From Sepiola atlantica (Eukaryota > Mollusca > Cephalopoda > Sepiida > Sepiolidae), in assembly GCA_963556195.1 (NCBI GenBank), contig OY744544.1, positions 47,886,484 to 47,950,483 on the forward strand: a DNA stretch of 64,000 bases, in the 5' to 3' direction. The position numbers were made by a program, and so were the translations under genes. The notes beneath the pieces were generated by a model that saw only the letters and a list, made by a program, of their open reading frames with translations, ran no database searches and was not told the DNA's origin. Shown here piece after piece: positions 59,230 through 64,000 of this stretch. Each line of letters opens with the position of its first letter. Position 1 is the stretch's first letter.

Positions 59230-60770
59230 TTATGAAGCGTCCATGTAGTTGTTTTTCTTCCCATTTTTCTTTTCTTGTCTGTTTGTGTCCAGTTTCGATG
59301 CTTCCTGCGTTTCAGGTTTATCGCTGGCTGGTATCTTGTCTGAAGATAAGATGTTCTTATAATCGTATTCTGGTTGGATGTACAGTCTTTCTTTTGTTTT
59401 AAGCAGGTGGCGACGATTTCGTCTAACCTTGGTACCTTTCTCAGTCTCTATTGGGTAGGAACATGGGTATCCGAGTTTCTCAAGCACCCTTCCTTTCATT
59501 TTCCATTTATTGTCTGAAAGGACGTGTACTTAGTCTCCAGGATTGAGGTAATACTCGAGCTGAGCTGGTTAGTTGATCCTTTTGTTTGTTTTCATATTGA
59601 TTGTCTATATGAGTCAGTATGCTGCGGGGTCTACGACCAATCAAGCTGGAGGCGGTGCATCAGTAAGTGGGGTTGTTCGTAGAGCAAGCAGGGCTAGGTA
59701 TGAGTATTAGAATCTAGTAATTGCCTTTTTTCAATGTGCGCTTGACTGTTTGTATAGTACGTTCGACGATACAATTAGATTGAGAGTTATAGGGCTCTTG
59801 ACCGGTCACAGTATTGGGGGAATCTTTTAAACGCGTCGGATTTGAATTCCGGGCCACTGTCGCTCATTACTCTCTGTGAAATACCAAATTTTTCAAAAAT
59901 ACTTTTAAAATGATGAATAACGGTGGTCGATTGTTTATCCGGAAGGGAGTGTATGTCGAAGAACTGGGTGGTTTAGTCGACAACAATTATGAAAGACTTA
60001 TGATGCAAGTCAAATAGGTCTGCCAAATTTTTTGTCCATGGAGTTTACCGGTATAATGTGTTCCGTGGATTGCCTGTTGCGTTTGTAAATGCATGTGCTG
60101 CAGTTGTTGATCATGTATTTGATTGCTTGATTGCTGCTGTGACGCTAGGCCAGTAAATGTGTTCGTTGGCTTGGGCTAGACATTTGTCTATCCCCTGATG
60201 TTCAGAGTTGATGAGATTCCTGATCTTTCTGCGTAGTTCATTGGGAACAATGATGCGTTTTCCATTTTAACAGCAATCCTTTTAGCAATGTTATGTCTTC
60301 TCTGGCGTTATAGTATGGTGTTAGGGAAAGTTCAGCTTTGTTCTTTTCAGGCTAGCCATTTAGGGTGTATTTTGTTAGAAGTTGCAGTGTTTTGTCAGTA
60401 GATGTGACTTGGTGGTATCGGGTGAGCTTCTTATCGCTCATGGGCAATTCTCCTTCGATTAAGTTACATGGACTTCCATGTCAACGGTGATCTCCGGCTC
60501 GCATTCATTGACAGTGTATCGGGAACCATCGCTTTTTTACCCAGGACGTACTGATAGTATGAAATGTTGTACCCGTAGTGATGCCTTTGTAATTTGCCTT
60601 TGGAAGATCGATTATAGGGGTTTGTAGTCATTTTCAACCACAAAAAAGCACGGTGAGGGCATCTCGTTCTAGAGGACAGTAGTTTTGTTCGACTAGAGCA
60701 GTGTCACGTGATGTATATACTACCGGTTACCAACCACTATCTCCCTATTGCTGAATGATGGCCTCAAAAA
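59230..60770 (-). pseudogene. G5: Ty3/Gypsy-type RNase H end and integrase
   Basis: Minus strand, in order: RNase H remains (DALTVLFCG near 60650), spacer LIEGELPMSDKKLTRYHQVT, STDKTLQLLTKYTLNG (60450-60360), integrase zinc region RIIVPNELRRKIRNLINSEH, QGIDKCLAQANEHIYWPSVT, core LADLFDLHHKSFIIVVD (first Asp), FFDIHSLPDKQSTTVIHHFK, SIFEKFGISQRVMSDSGPEF (second Asp), a degraded RTxQTVKRTLKK region (third catalytic Glu position), and the C-terminal GRVLEKLGYPCSYPIETEKG, TKVRRNRRHLLKTKERLYIQ (59499-59400). Many frameshifts. No LTR found. The downstream edge is replaced by the LINE at 58.5-59.2 kb. Confidence 0.75.
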
Positions 60771-60943
60771 CTGAGTTTGCTGGAGTCCGTTGAAATCTTC
60801 ATTAGGAGTGAGGGATTGAAAAATTGTAGAACGTTAATAGCTGTTCTGATCTTCTGCAATACATATATACATAAATATTACGCTCTTATTCTTGATTTTC
60901 CTTACTAATTGAGCACTCTGCTAATGTTTAATCCCACTAACCT

Positions 60944-60951
<8 letters not shown>

Positions 60952-61033
<82 letters not shown>

Positions 61034-61038
61034 GGGGG
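60952..61038. repeat. (TA)n(TG)n(G)n tract
   Basis: TA run, TG run, then a run of eight G. Confidence 0.95.
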
Positions 61039-61156
61039 GGTGAATTTTCAATTTATATTTAGCATTTCTTATATATATTCAAATATAAATTTCATAACAT
61101 AAAGTAATTATAATAACTCAATAGCGTAAGGCCAGAGCTAATGACTTACTGGCTTA

Positions 61157-61157
<1 letters not shown>

Positions 61158-61228
<71 letters not shown>
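61158..61228. repeat. (TA)n tract
   Basis: About 35 TA units; flanks gacttactggcttag / attaagtcatagc are loosely inverted. Confidence 0.95.
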
Positions 61229-61231
<3 letters not shown>

Positions 61232-62172
61232 GTCATAGCGAGTCGAGGGCAATATCGCATGAAGAAAAGAAAATAAGAGGAAGATTATTTTATATATTTA
61301 ATAGTCAGAAGACATTCGACTAAAAACCTTTAAAAGGATTTTTTTTAAAAGTTCTACTAAAACTAGCAAACTAAATCCCAATATACATATAGACCGACAC
61401 ATTTTCAAAGGAAACGTCGGCGAATATCGTTTAAAAAGAGTAACGTGGAAAGAAAAATAGGGATTGTATATCGCCATAATTTGAAAAAATGGGAAAATCG
61501 GATTCCGCAAAGATATACAGAATATATGAACGGGATAAAGGCAAAGTATTTTTTAGAGGTCTCTAAATAAATCCAATTTGTGAGACAACTCTATTTACCT
61601 ACAGAGCGATGGTTTTCGCATGGTAACACTCACGGCCTCCAAAACCTTAAGAACGGGCCTTGCGTAAAATGCGAAAACAACCATTGGAATACGCCTCACC
61701 GCACTTTTTATTATCATACAAGTGCTGTCCAATTGATGACTCGTTAACTTGTGAGCGCCCGAATGTGCTCTGTAAACGCCCGCATGTTCTTTGTAGAGAC
61801 CCGGATACGTCCGTCAATATATTACTCTTTACGACGCGTGATTCTGCGAAAACATGCAGGGATATGCTGGGCCAACCTGACTCCACTGACATTTGAATTT
61901 GTATATTATCAAACTTTTCTGTAGTGTAGGAAGTACATATTTCTGAAAGGTTGGGAAGGCAGTTCTAGTGCCAAACACCATTCGGGAAGGACAACGAGAT
62001 ACAACCGATTAAAATTTTATCTGAAAAACCTTTACTGACATAAAAAGAAGTTTCAAATAGATGGCACCCTTATTTGGTTTGGTGATGTATATCTCTTTAT
62101 GTGCCTTCAGAAGTTTATTCTGTTGATTCTGTTTAAAAGCTTAATAAAATTCTGTACCACAAAGAATCTGTT

Positions 62173-62175
<3 letters not shown>
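61229..62175. other. No gene seen
   Basis: Two overlapping opposite frames at 61647-61896 (78-81 codons) have no motif. Nothing else supported. Confidence 0.4.

Positions 62176-62234
<59 letters not shown>
62176..62234. repeat. (TA)n tract
   Basis: About 29 TA units. Confidence 0.95.
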
Positions 62235-62237
<3 letters not shown>

Positions 62238-62744
62238 GGCAGTAAGTAATTATTTAAACAGTCGTTGTTGAATGACACGGAATTTTCGCGTTTATTAATT
62301 TGCTTAGTGGTATTCTCGATGCGTCGAGCAAGCTTTCTGGTCTCTGGTGGTAGCTGGTATAATATATTTCCGAGTGTTCTTGATTCGGCTATCACTCGAA
62401 AAAGCTCGAAACTAAACTCGCAGGGTTTAAAATACCAAATGTTACCAGTTCATCACCCAATGTAATTATAATTCTATGTAATAGTTAATTATAGAAACTA
62501 TCATTATATTGGGTGATTAACCGGTGATATTTTGTATTGTCAACACTAAGGGTGTAGTTTCCAGTGTTTACTGAAACCGAAAGTACTGATCGGTGATCAT
62601 AAATATGTATAGTGCCCATTATATATACTAGCAAATTTTTGCTAGGCTGCCGCGTCAGAAATGAACGCTCACCCGTAAATCGATGGAGCCCCAGTCTTAT
62701 TTCTTGGGTGGTTAGACATTGATTTTCTTTGTTTCCGACCAAGA
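62235..62744. other. No gene; imperfect inverted repeat
   Basis: aaaataccaaatgttaccag...catcacccaatgtaatta (62428-62475) is loosely mirrored at 62492-62545 (ttatattgggtgattaaccg...atattttgtattg), roughly 75%. Confidence 0.45.
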
Positions 62745-63115
62745 ATATTTTTAGTTAAAAATAAAGAAAAAAAAAATTTCGACCCTACCCTAATTTCTAT
62801 AAATAGAAATATTTTTAGTTAAGAAAAGAAAAAAAAATTGTTTACCCCCCCCCCAATTTTTGTTTTCATAGTAATATTTTCAGTTAAAAAAAGGAAAAAA
62901 CAGAATTTTTTACCCCCTACAAAAAAAAAAATTTTTTACCCTCCCCCATGCATAGAAATATTTTGAGTTAAAAAAGAAAAAAAATTGACCCCCCCCATTT
63001 TTTTCACCCTTCCCCATACATAAGAATATTTTTAGTTAAAAAAATAAAAAATTGCCCCCCCCCCCCTGAAAAAAAAAATTTACCCTCCCCCATACATAGT
63101 TAAGAAAAGAAAAAA
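62745..63115. repeat. Degenerate ~75-bp tandem repeat with C runs
   Basis: Five or so units of the form atagaaatatttttagttaa - A/G-rich - tt(g/t)accccccc. Poly-C and poly-A lengths vary strongly. Confidence 0.75.
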
Positions 63116-63204
63116 ATTTAAGAGGCGCCTCGGTTATATCAAATAACTCATGTTTAAATATGCTATTGAAGGCGCCTACGTCAAAGAACCAGTTTTGTTA
63201 TTCT

Positions 63205-63536
63205 TCCAAAATGGTCACCCATTTACTAATGGCTGGGATATGCCTTGCTTAACTTCAATTTACAACAAAACACTTTGTCTTAACAACGTAATGAAAATAA
63301 AGTATGATAATGTGAAAAAATCCTCTCTCAATGACGTCACTTCCGGAAGGATGAGTCAGCAATTGATTCTTAAAAAATGGTCACCCATTTAGTAATGGCC
63401 GGGATATGTATTGCTTAACTTTAATTTACAACAAAACACCTTGTCTTAACAACGTAAGGAAAGTAAAGAATTATATGGGAAAAAAAATTCTCACAAAATG
63501 ATGTCACTTCCGAAAGGATGACTTGGCAATTTTAAC
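63205..63536. repeat. Tandem duplication, 2 x 166 bp
   Basis: aaaatggtcacccatttact... at 63209 recurs at 63375 with about 80-85% identity. Unit 1 holds a perfect TGACGTCA (63332-63339); in unit 2 it reads tgatgtca. Confidence 0.8.
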
Positions 63537-64000
63537 AGTATGCCATGCAAAGTATGGTTTAAAAAACACGCCGGTTTCTTAATGAAATGTGTTTAATTAA
63601 TTGTATGAATACTTTTTATTAATATCACCGTATCGGAAAATATTGTAAATACATATGTAAATTTGATAATAGCAGTTATAAGTATATATTTGTAAATATG
63701 AATTTATTAGAAGTTTAAAAGAAATGAATTATGTAAATTGTAAAACCTGTCTGGTGTCTGAGCGTGTTTTTGTAACAGTATATAAGGAAGTTGAAACAGT
63801 ATGAGTTTAAGCAAGATTTTTCTTACTTTTATTCGGTCTCAATTTTGGCATGTTGTTCTTATTTTGTTCTTCTTTGTTACTGTCTATGCTCCACTCTAAT
63901 TCCTTCCCCGTTGGGGGGGGGCAGCTCCCCGTTGGTAGAGCTTTGTCTCTTCGGCCCCCTTTTGGGGCCATCTTTCTTGTCGCCTCCCTCGGCTATTAAT
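63537..64000. other. No gene; possible promoter-like text at the window edge
   Basis: tgtctggtgtctgagcgtgt (63748) followed by TATATAAGG (63779-63787) and a pyrimidine-rich, then GC-rich stretch with cggcccccttttggggcc-type self-complementarity could be an LTR promoter, but its second copy would lie outside the window. Confidence 0.25.

Noticed and set aside
61647..61896. Two opposite-strand frames of 78-81 codons in a GC-richer patch
   Set aside because: Mutually antisense with no motif in either; I cannot support a gene.

Overview
The window looks like repeat-rich nuclear DNA of an invertebrate animal, most likely a coleoid cephalopod of octopus type. This is an inference from three things: many long (TA)n tracts, several retroelement lineages with GIY-YIG endonucleases (Penelope-like elements, PLEs), and tRNA-derived SINE-like pieces. 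It is AT-rich. I find no intact host gene, no rRNA and no prokaryotic feature. Nearly every coding-like stretch is a decayed transposable element.

Layout. 0-7 kb: a BEL/Pao integrase scrap, a 30-bp minisatellite (a second array of the same unit lies near 6.6 kb), a broken gene of an uncharacterised but recognisable protein family, and the C-terminal part of a LINE reverse transcriptase. 7.6-14.4 kb: a TA-flanked MITE, four fold-back elements bounded by microsatellites, and a Tc1-like transposase relic. 15.2-16.3 kb: a PLE reverse transcriptase relic cut off by a (TA)n tract. 19.6-24.1 kb: a near-perfect 1.65-kb inverted repeat around a PLE GIY-YIG endonuclease; a second GIY-YIG relic follows at 24.3 kb. 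26.4-31.4 kb: a 5-kb, 37-bp minisatellite with a 740-bp higher-order period, abutting a 5'-truncated LINE. 32.7-34 kb: a 72-bp-arm hairpin and a Helitron-like element carrying two minisatellites. 35.4-38.5 kb: a nearly complete LINE (endonuclease plus reverse transcriptase, minus strand).

40.6-49.3 kb is a nest of Ty3/Gypsy-type LTR elements. A plus-strand pol (G1) is split by a minus-strand element (G2), which is split by a third element (G3). G3 still has both LTRs, a polypurine tract and a primer-binding site that matches its own LTR instead of a tRNA, suggesting self-priming. G3 is flanked by a 785-bp direct duplication of G2. A fourth element (G4) follows. 49.5-64 kb: more PLE, LINE and Gypsy (G5) relics separated by (TA)n tracts and AT-rich sequence without recognisable genes.

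Recurrent themes: microsatellites sit at the edges of many elements; and a stem-loop followed by GAAA(A)C, in three cases preceded by CTGAAGA, recurs at PLE-like ends. That is the core layout of a hammerhead ribozyme, a motif known from Penelope-like elements. All protein assignments come from motif recognition by eye; no search was run.
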